A stretch of DNA of 64,000 bases, taken from assembly GCA_052148715.1 (NCBI GenBank), contig JBKQHQ010000021.1, forward strand, positions 21,743 to 85,742, given 5' to 3'. The first letter of the stretch is position 1. Each line of letters opens with the position of its first letter. Shown here piece after piece: positions 51,722 to 60,013 of this stretch. Under the pieces are notes generated by a model. The model was not told the origin of the DNA and made no database searches. It saw only the letters and a list, made by a program, of their open reading frames with translations. The position numbers were made by a program, and so were the translations under genes. Origin of the DNA: JBKQHQ01 sp052148715 (GTDB lineage: Bacteria > Pseudomonadota > Alphaproteobacteria > Rhizobiales > Xanthobacteraceae).

Positions 51722-52482
51722 GCGCGGCATCAGTGACCGACAGCAAATCATTGAGCGGCAAGGTCGCGCTGATCACCGGCGGTTCGCGCGGCATCGGCGC
51801 CGCGATTGCGCGCCGCTTCGCCGCGGCCGGCAGCCAGGTGGCAATCGGCCACCAGGCGCGTAGCGACGCAGCCGCAAGTCTGGCCGCGGAAATCACGGGA
51901 GCCGGCGGACAATGTCTGACCGTGCAAGGCGACATCACCGACACCGATGCGGCGCAGCGGATCGCCACCGACACCGTCGCTCGTTTCGGCCGTATCGATA
52001 TCCTGGTCAACTGCGCCGGCATCGCGCCCTATCGCCCCTTGGGCGCCATGGACGCCGCGTTCGTCCGCGCAATGTTGGACGCCAATGTTCTGGGCACGAT
52101 CCTGGTCACGCAGGCGGTGCTTCCGCACCTGACCGCACCGGGCGGACGCATCATCAATTTCGCCTCGGCGCTGGCCTTCCGCCCCGTCCCCACGAGCTCG
52201 CTCTACGCCGCCTCGAAAGCCGCCATCATCACTCTGACCCACGCCTGGAGCAAGGAGCTTGGGCCAAGAGGCATCACGGTCAACGCAATCGCGCCCGGCG
52301 TGATCGAAACCCAGATGACGGCGGCGATTCTTGCGGAAAGAGGCGCTGCCGTTGTTGCCTCGACGCCCCTCGGGCGCATTGGCCAAACCGACGATATCAC
52401 CGGTATCGCGCTTTTCTTGTGCTCCTCCGAGGCCGGCTGGATCACGGGGCGTACGACCATCGCTGACGGGGGAGTTACCTAG
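51718..52482 (+). CDS. Short-chain dehydrogenase/reductase
   Basis: 254 residues; the ATGA overlaps the previous stop. Classical SDR: cofactor loop TGGSRGIGAAIARRF near residue 20, NAG-equivalent VNCAGIAPYR, catalytic Ser in INFASALAFR (about 145), Tyr-x3-Lys in SLYAASKAAIIT, then APGVIETQMT. NAD(P)-dependent oxidation or reduction of an alcohol/ketone. It is the last gene of the operon; no terminator hairpin is seen after it. Confidence 0.9.
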   Translation: MSAASVTDSKSLSGKVALITGGSRGIGAAIARRFAAAGSQVAIGHQARSDAAASLAAEITGAGGQCLTVQGDITDTDAAQRIATDTVARFGRIDILVNCAGIAPYRPLGAMDAAFVRAMLDANVLGTILVTQAVLPHLTAPGGRIINFASALAFRPVPTSSLYAASKAAIITLTHAWSKELGPRGITVNAIAPGVIETQMTAAILAERGAAVVASTPLGRIGQTDDITGIALFLCSSEAGWITGRTTIADGGVT

Positions 52483-52528
52483 AAACGAATAATAACAGCA
52501 GCAAAATGACGTAGATCATAACCTCTTT

Positions 52529-52636
52529 GAGGAGGCGCTGTCACCCTTCGGCGTCCGCTTCGTCGATACATCGCCGACGCCGGAGCGCATCGTCACCGCG
52601 TTGCGTGCCGCCGGCGGGTATGAGACGCTACTGTAG
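52529..52636 (+). pseudogene. Displaced 3' fragment of a coxL-like gene
   Basis: The 36 codons ending at TAG 52636 encode EEALSPFGVRFVDTSPTPER then IVTALRAAGGYETLL. The last residues of the large subunit at 39.4 kb are EDALSPFSVRFVDTPLTPER then IVTALRAAGAYEKLL, so about 30 of 35 positions match. Nothing upstream of 52529 matches the rest of the enzyme. It is a truncated duplicate left 13 kb from the parent, exactly at the end of the intervening operon. Confidence 0.8.
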
Positions 52637-52699
52637 GACCGTTGTCATTGCGCTCAACCGGCTCGGCGTGCCGCCGAGCCTTCGCGAAACCCGTCATCT

Positions 52700-52889
52700 C
52701 ACAACGTCATTCAGTTCTCCGTGGCTTCGTTTCGGGATTCGGCAATTCCCGGATGTTCCACGATGAGTTGCCACCGGAATTAAGCGCCCTGCTTCACAAC
52801 GTCATTTACTTCTCCGTGGGTTCGTTTCGGGATTCGGCAATTCTTGGATGTTTAACGAAGAGCTGCCACCGGAGCTGAGCACCGTGTCT
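52700..52889. repeat. 95-bp direct tandem duplication
   Basis: Unit 1 (52700-52794) and unit 2 (52795-52889) begin CACAACGTCATT and share long identical runs such as TTCGTTTCGGGATTCGGCAA and GCCACCGGA. They differ at about one position in eight. Unit 2 contains the 3' end of the minus-strand gene ending at 52802; unit 1 is a spare copy beyond its stop codon. The period is not a multiple of three. Confidence 0.8.
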
Positions 52890-53308
52890 TGTTGCATGAC
52901 CCGAAGGCCGCGTCTTCGCTGCGATAACGCCTCGCCTTCGTAACGACTTAATTTGATCAACTCGGGCAGCGCGCTCAGATAGCCCGCACCTTCCGACCCG
53001 GGGATTGAGCAAGCAGCGAAGACATCCTCCAAAAATCTGACGCGTGCCGCTCGGATGCGAAGAATCATCACCTGCGCCTCCGCCGCGAACCGGGCCAGCG
53101 CCAGCCGATCTCGGGGCGCGCCCTCGCCCGCAAGCACCGCCGCGAGGTTTTCCGCCCGGGCGGAGAGCCCCTCATCTTTCGAAAAATTCGCTAATAGGCC
53201 ATGGCGCATGGCGTTACGGCTCGACCGGACGCGCCCTGCGGCCGAACGAGGTCCGGTGCTGTGCGCCGCGTTGCGCCGGTTGGCCTCACGCTTGCGATCG
53301 CTCGTCAT
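52802..53308 (-). CDS. Hypothetical protein of a rhizobial paralogous family
   Basis: 168 residues. The N-terminus DRKREANRRNAAHSTGPRSA followed by AGRVRSSRNAMRHGLLA is a conserved start that I associate with small proteins found in many copies in Bradyrhizobium-like genomes. The rest is helical (RLALARFAAEAQVMILRIRA, LPELIKLSRYEGEALSQRRR). Basic and probably cytoplasmic; possibly DNA- or RNA-binding, but without evidence. Its last about 29 codons lie in the second unit of a tandem duplication. A possibly functionally linked gene follows upstream on the same strand at 53440. Confidence 0.65.
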   Translation of the reverse strand: MTSDRKREANRRNAAHSTGPRSAAGRVRSSRNAMRHGLLANFSKDEGLSARAENLAAVLAGEGAPRDRLALARFAAEAQVMILRIRAARVRFLEDVFAACSIPGSEGAGYLSALPELIKLSRYEGEALSQRRRGLRVMQQDTVLSSGGSSSLNIQELPNPETNPRRSK

Positions 53309-53439
53309 CGGCCCCCGTGGTTACAGCATTTTTCGACAAGATTGGCGCGTTGACTATACCTCGCCGGGCTTGCGATCCGCTTGCGGGGGAGAGGTAAGAA
53401 GGCGGCCTCATCCAAGCTCGGTCGCACGATTCAATCTCT

Positions 53440-54060
53440 CTAAAAGTGGCCTTGATCCCCGGCCGGGTTGGCAGGCTCAGCATCGATGATCGCACTGCAA
53501 GCCTTGCGCGCGAGGGCACTCTCCCGATGCACCTGCAACTCGCGGATGATCATATTGCGTCGGCTCTCGGCAGAGATGATCAGCCGTTGCATTCTTTCAA
53601 CATCGCCAAGGCGGCGCGCAAAGGCTTCGCCTTCAGCGGCCTCGGCGCCGAGGCCGTATTTGGCCAATGTGGCGGCAACCTTTCCTTTTCCTGAAGACGC
53701 ATCATACCACGCCTCGGCGAGCACCTCGGACTCGGGCGGCATCGTCGCGACGAACGGTATCACCTCGCGTAAGGTTCCTCGCAAGCCCGATTTGAATGAG
53801 ACATTGAGCATCGACGTCACGGCGCGCCGCATGCGCGCGACCTCCCAGGTCAGGTCGGCCAGATCGCGCACCCATGCCCACTCCATGATCTCGCGGGGGT
53901 CAAATTGCACCACGAGGGCCGACCAGAGCGCGTCATAGGCGTCGCGGCTTTCGCTCCGCAGCAACGGCGGCTCGCCAAAAAGCTCCCGAATGTGCCTCGG
54001 AATGGCCGCCGTTGCGGCGCCAGCCGGTATCTGTGTTGCTTCCATCGCCTCGACCGACAT
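53440..54060 (-). CDS. Hypothetical protein, rhizobial family, partner of preceding gene
   Basis: 206 residues from the ATG at 54060 with GGAGG 9 nt upstream; the frame is open to 54111. Sequence features are EPPLLRSESRDAYDALWSAL, REIMEWAWVRDLADLTWEVA, then a C-terminal helix RMQRLIISAESRRNMIIREL. I associate this with hypothetical proteins usually found next to the RNAAHSTGPR family, as here (131 bp apart, same strand). No function known. A good minus-strand promoter lies at 54142-54169. Confidence 0.65.
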   Translation of the reverse strand: MSVEAMEATQIPAGAATAAIPRHIRELFGEPPLLRSESRDAYDALWSALVVQFDPREIMEWAWVRDLADLTWEVARMRRAVTSMLNVSFKSGLRGTLREVIPFVATMPPESEVLAEAWYDASSGKGKVAATLAKYGLGAEAAEGEAFARRLGDVERMQRLIISAESRRNMIIRELQVHRESALARKACSAIIDAEPANPAGDQGHF

Positions 54061-54141
54061 CTCGCGAATCCTCCTTGCCGCGACTGCGGCGCAATGACTT
54101 GACGCCCGCACCCATCGGCGGACCCCGATTGAATCGGGCGC

Positions 54142-54169
54142 ATCCTATCATGTCTATATATTCTGTCAA
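54142..54169 (-). promoter_or_regulatory. Sigma-70-type promoter for the 54060 gene
   Basis: On the minus strand TTGACA (54164-54169), 16-bp spacer GAATATATAGACATGA, TAGGAT (54142-54147). This is close to consensus, in an AT-rich patch of otherwise GC-rich DNA, about 80 bp before the ATG. Confidence 0.6.
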
Positions 54170-54570
54170 CACACATGCTGTAGATACGGTCACTGCCGGA
54201 ACCGCCGCTTTGCATCAGCCCAGCGTCGGAAGTCAATTTGAACGAGGCGATCCCCGGCGCGCGACACGACATGCGCCGTCGCGGCCGGCCGCGGCGCCCT
54301 TAGCTCGATCTAACGGGGGGCGCTCCCATGCCGCTTTCGAAGGCGGTGCTGACAAGAAATGCCCGTTTTGAGCCTTTCGGGTTTTGACCCAGAGCAGACT
54401 CCCGCGCTCTTCCTGGTTTGCAGGTGCGAGGCCCTGCGTTTGTCGAGTTGGGCACAACGGAACGCTTCCAAGCTGTTTGGAGCCCCGGTCCGACCAAGAC
54501 CGCTGCGCGGGCTTCCGGCCCGTGCCGCGATATGGCAAAATACATCAGGATTACGTCTCGGGGGCTTACT

Positions 54571-56124
54571 ATGCGCCTTGCGGCAGCTTTCGCTTGTGCC
54601 CTGATTCTTCTGCTCTGCGTTGGCGCGGGGCGGGGTCATGCCGAGAAACGCGTGGCCCTGGTGATCGGCAACGGCGCCTACCGCAACACACTGTCGCTGC
54701 CCAACCCGAAGAACGACGCGAACGACGTGGCGACCGCGCTGAAGAGTGCGAATTTCGAGACTGTGCTGGGCATCGATCTCGACAAGGCCGGAATGGACGC
54801 CGCCGCCGTGCGCTTCGCCCGCGCAGCGCGGGATGCGGATGTGGCGCTGTTCTATTACAGCGGACATGCCATGCAGTTCGCCGGGATCAATTACCTGTTG
54901 CCGGTCGACGCCAAGCTCACAGATGAGGCCGATCTGCGCCTGATGGTGCGCGCTGATGACATCGTCTCCGACGTGCAGCTCGCGAAGAACTTGCGCATCG
55001 TGGTGCTGGATTCCTGCCGCGACAATCCTTTGGCCGAGGCGCTTAGGCGCTCGATCGGCGTCACACGCAGCGCCGGACTGCAACGGGGCCTGGCACGGCT
55101 TGAAAATGCGCAGGGCATGATCGTCGCGTATGCCACTCAGGCCGGCAGCACGGCGGACGATGGGACCGGCCGCAACAGCCCTTACACGACGGCTTTTCTG
55201 CGGCACATTCAGGAACCCGACGAGATCGGCACGATATTTAGACGGGTGAGCGCCGATGTGTATGGCACAACAAATCGTCGTCAGCTTCCGGAACTGTCGC
55301 TCTCGGTGATCGGTGATTTCTACTTGAATGGACGGGTCGAGGGGCCGGCTGTCACGGCGGCCGATGGCCGGCAGCAGGGAACGTCGGGCCTGACCGCAGA
55401 CGAGCTCACATGGAGCTTTGTCAAGAATCGCGAGGACGTTTCCGATCTTCGCCGTTTCATGTCCGAATTCCCCAACAGTCCGCTGCGGGCCGAAGCGCTG
55501 AAGCGGATCAAGAGCTTTGCGCGATCGCATCTGCTCGTTCAGCCCCTGGAAACCCCGCTGACCGACTTCGCTCAAGTCAGCGATCGTGTTGCCCGCGTGT
55601 CGGGCGTGGTCGCGGCCATGCCGGTGGTCCAGGGAGAGGCGTTAGCCGCGTCGCCGTTCAACGCGGCGGGGGTGCGTGTGGAAGGCGTACGCCCGACGGA
55701 CATCGGCCGCATTCCGGGGTTGTCCAAAATCGTGCGTCAGGGCAGCCTGGCCGACTTTTTCAACGGCATCGTCATCGGCCGGGGCCTTGCGGACCAGCTC
55801 GCCGTTAGAGCGAACGATATGCTGTCGCTGATGGCCGCTGTGCGGACCGCCGGAGCCGAGCCTTCTCCGCGCCTAAAGACCTATAAGGTCGTCGCTGTCG
55901 TTGAAACCGGAATCCGTGAATTCGATAACCAGCTCGTTTACTTGCCGCTCGGGGAAGCGCAGAGCTTTTTTGGGCGCAATAACGACGCCACCGGGATCGA
56001 AGTCTACGCGGCCGATCCCGACGACTTGGTTCGCCTTCGGAGCGACATCAACGCGGCGGCGCAGCGCCCGATATTCCTGATCGACTGGCGACAACGCCTG
56101 GGTCTCACCGCGGACGACAAATAG
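54571..56124 (+). CDS. Secreted caspase-family (C14) protease fused to a LolC/LolE-type periplasmic domain
   Basis: 517 residues from the ATG at 54571; ATGs at 54532 and 54418 are in frame but precede the signal. Signal peptide 1-24 (LAAAFACALILLLCVGAGRG, cut after GHA). Residues 25-255 are a caspase-type domain: EKRVALVIGNGAY, catalytic His99 in YYSGHAMQ and Cys149 in VVLDSCRDNP. Residues about 275-318 are a helical linker (WSFVKNREDVSDLRRFMSEF). Residues about 327-510 match the periplasmic core of LolC/LolE lipoprotein-release permeases: TDFAQVSDRVARVSGV, ALAASPFN, YKVVAVVETGI, DWRQR. The FtsX-type membrane helices are absent. It would act in the periplasm. The last domain is clearly homologous to the product of the gene at 58584. 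Confidence 0.8.
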   Translation: MRLAAAFACALILLLCVGAGRGHAEKRVALVIGNGAYRNTLSLPNPKNDANDVATALKSANFETVLGIDLDKAGMDAAAVRFARAARDADVALFYYSGHAMQFAGINYLLPVDAKLTDEADLRLMVRADDIVSDVQLAKNLRIVVLDSCRDNPLAEALRRSIGVTRSAGLQRGLARLENAQGMIVAYATQAGSTADDGTGRNSPYTTAFLRHIQEPDEIGTIFRRVSADVYGTTNRRQLPELSLSVIGDFYLNGRVEGPAVTAADGRQQGTSGLTADELTWSFVKNREDVSDLRRFMSEFPNSPLRAEALKRIKSFARSHLLVQPLETPLTDFAQVSDRVARVSGVVAAMPVVQGEALAASPFNAAGVRVEGVRPTDIGRIPGLSKIVRQGSLADFFNGIVIGRGLADQLAVRANDMLSLMAAVRTAGAEPSPRLKTYKVVAVVETGIREFDNQLVYLPLGEAQSFFGRNNDATGIEVYAADPDDLVRLRSDINAAAQRPIFLIDWRQRLGLTADDK

Positions 56125-56281
56125 CGGCGCCTTCGGCGAGCCCGACGTCCGAAATCCATGACCTATCCGTCCAAAATTCGTGCTCACAAAAGAAAAATGA
56201 CTTCCAGATGAGCCGCTGGGAGCCCTTTCTGATTACCGTGGCGAAGAAGCTGAAGCTTCAGCGAAGACCGGTCCAGCCCAA

Positions 56282-57064
56282 TCAAAACTTGTAGTTCGCG
56301 CGGGCGCGAACAATGTTCTCTTGGAAGCTGGCGTTGAACGCATTAGTGTAGGTCAATCCGCCGGGTGGGGGAACGAGTACGGTGTTGAAGCCGACCGATC
56401 CAAGATTGACGTAAAGATACTCGGCCCCAGCCGTCCAGTGATTGCTAAGCGCATATTCGACGCCACCGCCAACCGCGTACCCGGTTCTTGTCGAGGATAC
56501 CGAACCGGATGCGGAGGGGTTGGGAGGGGCGAAAATGGTTTGTGTATCGCTGTAGCTAACGTTGCCCATTGCAAGACCACCGGTCACATAGAACAACGTC
56601 CGATCGACGGCGAATCCAGCCCGCGGGCGGACCGTGAACAGCGAGTGGGCCGATACCGACGCGCTGTTTGCAGCTGTGACGCCGGACGTGGGCAAAACTA
56701 TACTCGAAAATGAGCTGCTGCTCACGCCCAGGTACTCGCCATCGCCTTCGATGCCGAAAACAAGACGGCCAGTCTGCCAATTGCACCCAATCTGGCCACC
56801 ACCCGTGAACCCGCTCACGTTGGTGCTTTGAGTGCCTTGGGCTTGGATCGCGGCAAGATCCGCTGGTGCGATACCGGTTGTGAGCCATGCTCCACCCGGC
56901 GTATCGCTCGAATTCGCTGTGCCCCAAGCATAACCAGCGTTGCCACCTACGTAGCACCCAGTCCAGCTATACACCGCCGGCGGCGCCTTGACGTACAGGT
57001 CGGCAGCAGATGCGGCAGCCACCATGACCAGCGACATCGCAGTTCCAAGGAGTAGCTTACTCAT
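56282..57064 (-). CDS. Outer-membrane beta-barrel protein, Omp25/31-like
   Basis: 260 residues from the ATG at 57064 (GGGGAT upstream). Signal peptide at 1-20 (KLLLGTAMSLVMVAAASA). ADLYVKAPPAVYSWTGCYVG then GNAGYAWG is the hallmark of rhizobial/Brucella Omp25-Omp31-RopB porin-like barrels. Alternating strands continue to the terminal aromatic VRARANYKF, the usual outer-membrane signal ending in Phe. Structural or adhesion role; many paralogues are usual in Bradyrhizobium-like genomes. Convergent with the caspase-fusion gene. Confidence 0.88.
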   Translation of the reverse strand: MSKLLLGTAMSLVMVAAASAADLYVKAPPAVYSWTGCYVGGNAGYAWGTANSSDTPGGAWLTTGIAPADLAAIQAQGTQSTNVSGFTGGGQIGCNWQTGRLVFGIEGDGEYLGVSSSSFSSIVLPTSGVTAANSASVSAHSLFTVRPRAGFAVDRTLFYVTGGLAMGNVSYSDTQTIFAPPNPSASGSVSSTRTGYAVGGGVEYALSNHWTAGAEYLYVNLGSVGFNTVLVPPPGGLTYTNAFNASFQENIVRARANYKF

Positions 57065-57560
57065 TGGTATCCCCACTGTTACTCCGCCACCTCAGGCGCC
57101 CGCGGGCGCGTCCAAGACGAACGTGTGGGCACCCCAGGCAACTACCGCCTGCAAGCGACCACGCGACGACTCAGGCTGATGGTGCAAAAATACCTCAACT
57201 CTACGAATTTTTGGTTCAGACCCTGGATAAGCCGTCAGCGCCCAAACAATCCGTGACACGCATTCCGAAGGCTTCGGCTACTTCGTCACCTCCACAGCTG
57301 CTACGGCTGCTTCCGGCTGGAGCGTTCGCCGGATGGGCCTTGCACCCACTAGAAAGCGCCGCCTTGTCACGGCGCAGGGCGGTCAGGAAGGTGACCAAGG
57401 CGGCCGTCGATTCGATCAAAGTCCGGCCTTTGGGAGGGTGAGCGGACGCGGCCCTATTCGACCAGCTCGTCAGCGGCCACCAGTAGGCCCGGCGGCTAGG
57501 CGATGTGGAGCGGCCCTCATCCAGGTGGTGCGGGCTCGTGTTGCTCAGCCGCTTCGTTCC
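57065..57560. other. Intergenic region, nothing recognised
   Basis: About 500 bp with several small open frames in GC-rich sequence, none with a ribosome site or recognisable motif. The left end should contain the promoter of the porin gene. Confidence 0.4.
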
Positions 57561-57776
57561 TCAGGCGCTTCGTCGTGGCGGCTCGATAGGAGGTGTGCCA
57601 TCCTTTATTGCGCTTTTGATCATCTGCCGAAGGTCAGCCGTATCCTGATGCTTGTGTACGGCCACGGCATGTTGGACCGCAGCCTCCAGCAACTCCGCCT
57701 CGCTGTCGGCGCTTATCGCGATTGTACAGTTCATTTCACTCGGGAATGCTCGGCAGTCGATGAACTTGCGTCCCAT
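57561..57776 (-). CDS. DUF1059 small protein
   Basis: 71 residues from the ATG at 57776, with GGAGGA 4 nt upstream. GRKFIDCRAFPSEMNCTIAI followed by ADSEAELLEAAVQHAVAVHK matches DUF1059 (conserved Cys, then A-D/E-x-E-E helix with His). Function unknown; cytoplasmic. The C-terminal GTPPIEPPRRSA is extra. Stands alone. Confidence 0.75.
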   Translation of the reverse strand: MGRKFIDCRAFPSEMNCTIAISADSEAELLEAAVQHAVAVHKHQDTADLRQMIKSAIKDGTPPIEPPRRSA

Positions 57777-57788
57777 CGTTTCCTCCAC

Positions 57789-58583
57789 GTTGTTGGACTA
57801 TCTTTGCTCGCGGCGTAGGCCGGACCACTGAACCGCGTCGTCGCACCGTAAGACTACCTCTGCGCCAGGGTGATAACCATGCCCAATGTTCGTGGTCGGC
57901 GGGAGGTTCCGCGGCGGTCGTCTGGGCCTGCGAATGCGTCCGCTGCAGTGTACCAGAGCGGGTTGATGCTCCAGGAATTGGAATCGTGTCGGCTTTCGGA
58001 CTCAGGCTGTGCGAAAACTCGGACGCCTTCCGCGAGACTAGAAGGATCTTGATGCGATTGCGTCGCCTTGGAGACTGATGATGCTGACAACGTGGTGGCC
58101 GACTCCGTTTCGAGGAATTGCATTTTGTACATTTTTTCAATGTGATAGTTTTCACACAGCCTGGGACCAATCCTGTCCTGGAGCGGCAAGCCACGCCGAC
58201 CGTCATCAGCCGTTTTTGACCCAAAAGCCGTTCTTGGCGGAATTTCGAGCCTGCTCCGCGATGTGGCAAAGTTCGTGGCGGTGCGCACGCCGTACCTCGC
58301 TCTACCGGGCGACAATGTCGAGCATCAGTCCTTCCCTAAAAGGATATCGATCGCGGACGCATGAGGGGTTTCCCAATGCAGCCGTCACTGCTTCGGTGTA
58401 CCGAGAAAGGGCATGCGGTACTTCTGTGCAAGCTCGGGTAACTCTTTTGTGTTCGGAAAGGTAGCGCTAAATCAGGCGTTGAAATTGAGATACCCGGTGC
58501 AAGAGTCCGAAGTATCCATCCAGCCGCGATAGAGCGATTTCGTCGCGAACCATGAGTGGCCGAATCAATTGTTGGAGGAGAAG
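57789..58583. other. Long intergenic region, probably decayed DNA
   Basis: About 795 bp without a convincing gene on either strand. It holds a 16-bp inverted repeat (listed separately) and scattered short open frames. Base composition is less GC-rich than the metabolic regions, especially around 58120-58160. It ends with GGAGGAG before the LolC/E-like gene. Confidence 0.4.
58003..58163. repeat. 16-bp inverted repeat, possible MITE or IS relic
   Basis: CAGGCTGTGCGAAAAC (58003-58018) and GTTTTCACACAGCCTG (58148-58163) are inverse copies with one mismatch, 129 bp apart. No transposase fragment is seen between them. A target duplication is not obvious. Confidence 0.45.
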
Positions 58584-59309
58584 ATGATAAGCGGTTCACG
58601 GCTGTCATGGCTCGTGTCAGGCGCCATCATGCTCGGCGTTGCCACGCTGATCCTCGTCATGGTGGTGATGAAGGGCTTCCGTCAAGAACTGCTCAGCAAG
58701 GTCTTGGGCCTCAACGGGCATTTTGTACTGACGTCTCAGGAACCACCCTTCACTGACTTTGCGCAGATCAGCGAAAGAATCTCTCGCATCCCCGGCGTGC
58801 GGCTAGCAGCCCCCATTGTTGAGGGCCAGGTGCTTGCCTCTTCGCCGTTCAATTCCTCAAGCGTGCTGGCACGCGGTATGCGCGTCGCCGATATTCAAAA
58901 GCTGCCGTTGATTGCCACCAACATCAAGCGTGGCACGCTCGAGGGGTTCGACACCGGCCAAGGCGTGTTGATCGGCAAGCAACTTGCGAACCAGCTGTCG
59001 CTGCACCTAGGCGACACCATCACGCTCGTGGCGCACGGCGGGGGCGCGGTGCCGAGGATAAAACCCTACAAGGTCGCGGCCATGTTCGAGATTGGCATGG
59101 CCGAGTGCGATCGAGGCTTCGTCTATATGCCGCTCAACGTCGCGCAGGCCTATTTCAGCCGGGGGGCCGACATCACCGCGATCGAGGTGTTCATTGACAA
59201 TCCCGACGAGGTCGACCGGTTCACGCCGCTGGTCGCCAACGCCGCCGAGCGCCCCACCTTCATCATCAACTGGCGCCAACGCAACGCTGGCTTCTTCAGC
59301 GCGCTATAG
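58584..59309 (+). CDS. Truncated LolC/LolE-like protein (one helix plus periplasmic domain)
   Basis: 241 residues from the ATG at 58584 with GGAGG 5 nt upstream. Residues 10-30 are the first membrane helix (AIMLGVATLILVMVVMKGFR), followed by the LolC/E core: LLSKVLGLNGHFVL, PFTDFAQISERISRIPGVRL, ASSPFNSSS, GVLIGKQLANQLSLHLGDTI, YKVAAMFEIGMAECD, FVYMPLNVAQAYF, ending NWRQRNAGFFSAL. Real LolC/E continue with three more helices of the FtsX domain; here a TAG stops the frame at the start of that part. LolCDE extracts lipoproteins from the inner membrane. This may be a pseudogene or a domain kept for another use; no LolD gene is near. Confidence 0.75.
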   Translation: MISGSRLSWLVSGAIMLGVATLILVMVVMKGFRQELLSKVLGLNGHFVLTSQEPPFTDFAQISERISRIPGVRLAAPIVEGQVLASSPFNSSSVLARGMRVADIQKLPLIATNIKRGTLEGFDTGQGVLIGKQLANQLSLHLGDTITLVAHGGGAVPRIKPYKVAAMFEIGMAECDRGFVYMPLNVAQAYFSRGADITAIEVFIDNPDEVDRFTPLVANAAERPTFIINWRQRNAGFFSAL

Positions 59310-59601
59310 GCCGATCGTTCAGCGATGGCAGTTCTTGGCACACAACGGGCATGCCGGCGGGGGCCGTCAGCCGGTCCGGTTTCGGAGCATTGCTGTCATC
59401 GAAGGATCAGCGGCGCCGAACCTCGTCAGCCGCAATTGACCCGAACCCGACTCTCCAGGGTGTAACTTATTGCAGTGCGAGAACGAACAGCGCAAAAAAT
59501 GCGTCGTCGCAACTCCGAGAAGCTGTTCGGGCTCATGGCGCCCAGGTAATATCTCCTTCCTCGTAGTGCCGCAGTTTGACTGCGCCAAAGGTCAGGCCAA
59601 A

Positions 59602-59868
59602 ATGCCAGCGTTCTTTGAAAAAGCCTTGCCAATTGTCCTGAACGTTCTGGGTTCCGTCGCAATGCTAATTACGATCGGCATGCTCGCAATCTTGATCGGC
59701 GCGATCGGCGCGTTCATTGGTTTTGCATTCGCATGGGAATACCATTTTTCCGCTTCCCTTCAGTATGGCGCGATGGCGTTGTGCGCGCTCCTGGCGCCGG
59801 TGTGGCTTGGTGTCTGGCTGTGGCGGCGGGTCATCAGATCGGACGATGATCCGCCACGCTTGAGCTGA
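59602..59868 (+). CDS. Small two-helix membrane protein
   Basis: 88 residues from the ATG at 59602; the frame is open from 59470. Two hydrophobic stretches: LNVLGSVAMLITIGMLAILI running into GAIGAFIGFAFAW, and YGAMALCALLAPVWLGVWLW, with basic ends (RRVIRSDDDPPRLS). No family recognised. Weak ribosome site (AAGG region). Could be real. Confidence 0.5.
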   Translation: MPAFFEKALPIVLNVLGSVAMLITIGMLAILIGAIGAFIGFAFAWEYHFSASLQYGAMALCALLAPVWLGVWLWRRVIRSDDDPPRLS

Positions 59869-60013
59869 GATACTGTCCGCGGAAAAATGGCGGCGTGCGG
59901 ACACAGCATCAGGATCGGACAAGTCGAACGGCTTGTTCCGCGTCAAATAGTCAGAGGGTTATGGCCCGACGTTCGGACAGCTCGGTTCTGCGGATCCCGA
60001 GTGAATGACAAGA

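Noticed and set aside
52700..52889. Possible CRISPR-like repeats
   Set aside because: Only two adjacent 95-bp units with no spacers and no cas genes; a simple tandem duplication.
57736..58315. Two overlapping minus-strand open frames of 150-180 residues
   Set aside because: They run across an inverted repeat, have no motif or start signal, and overlap the DUF1059 gene.
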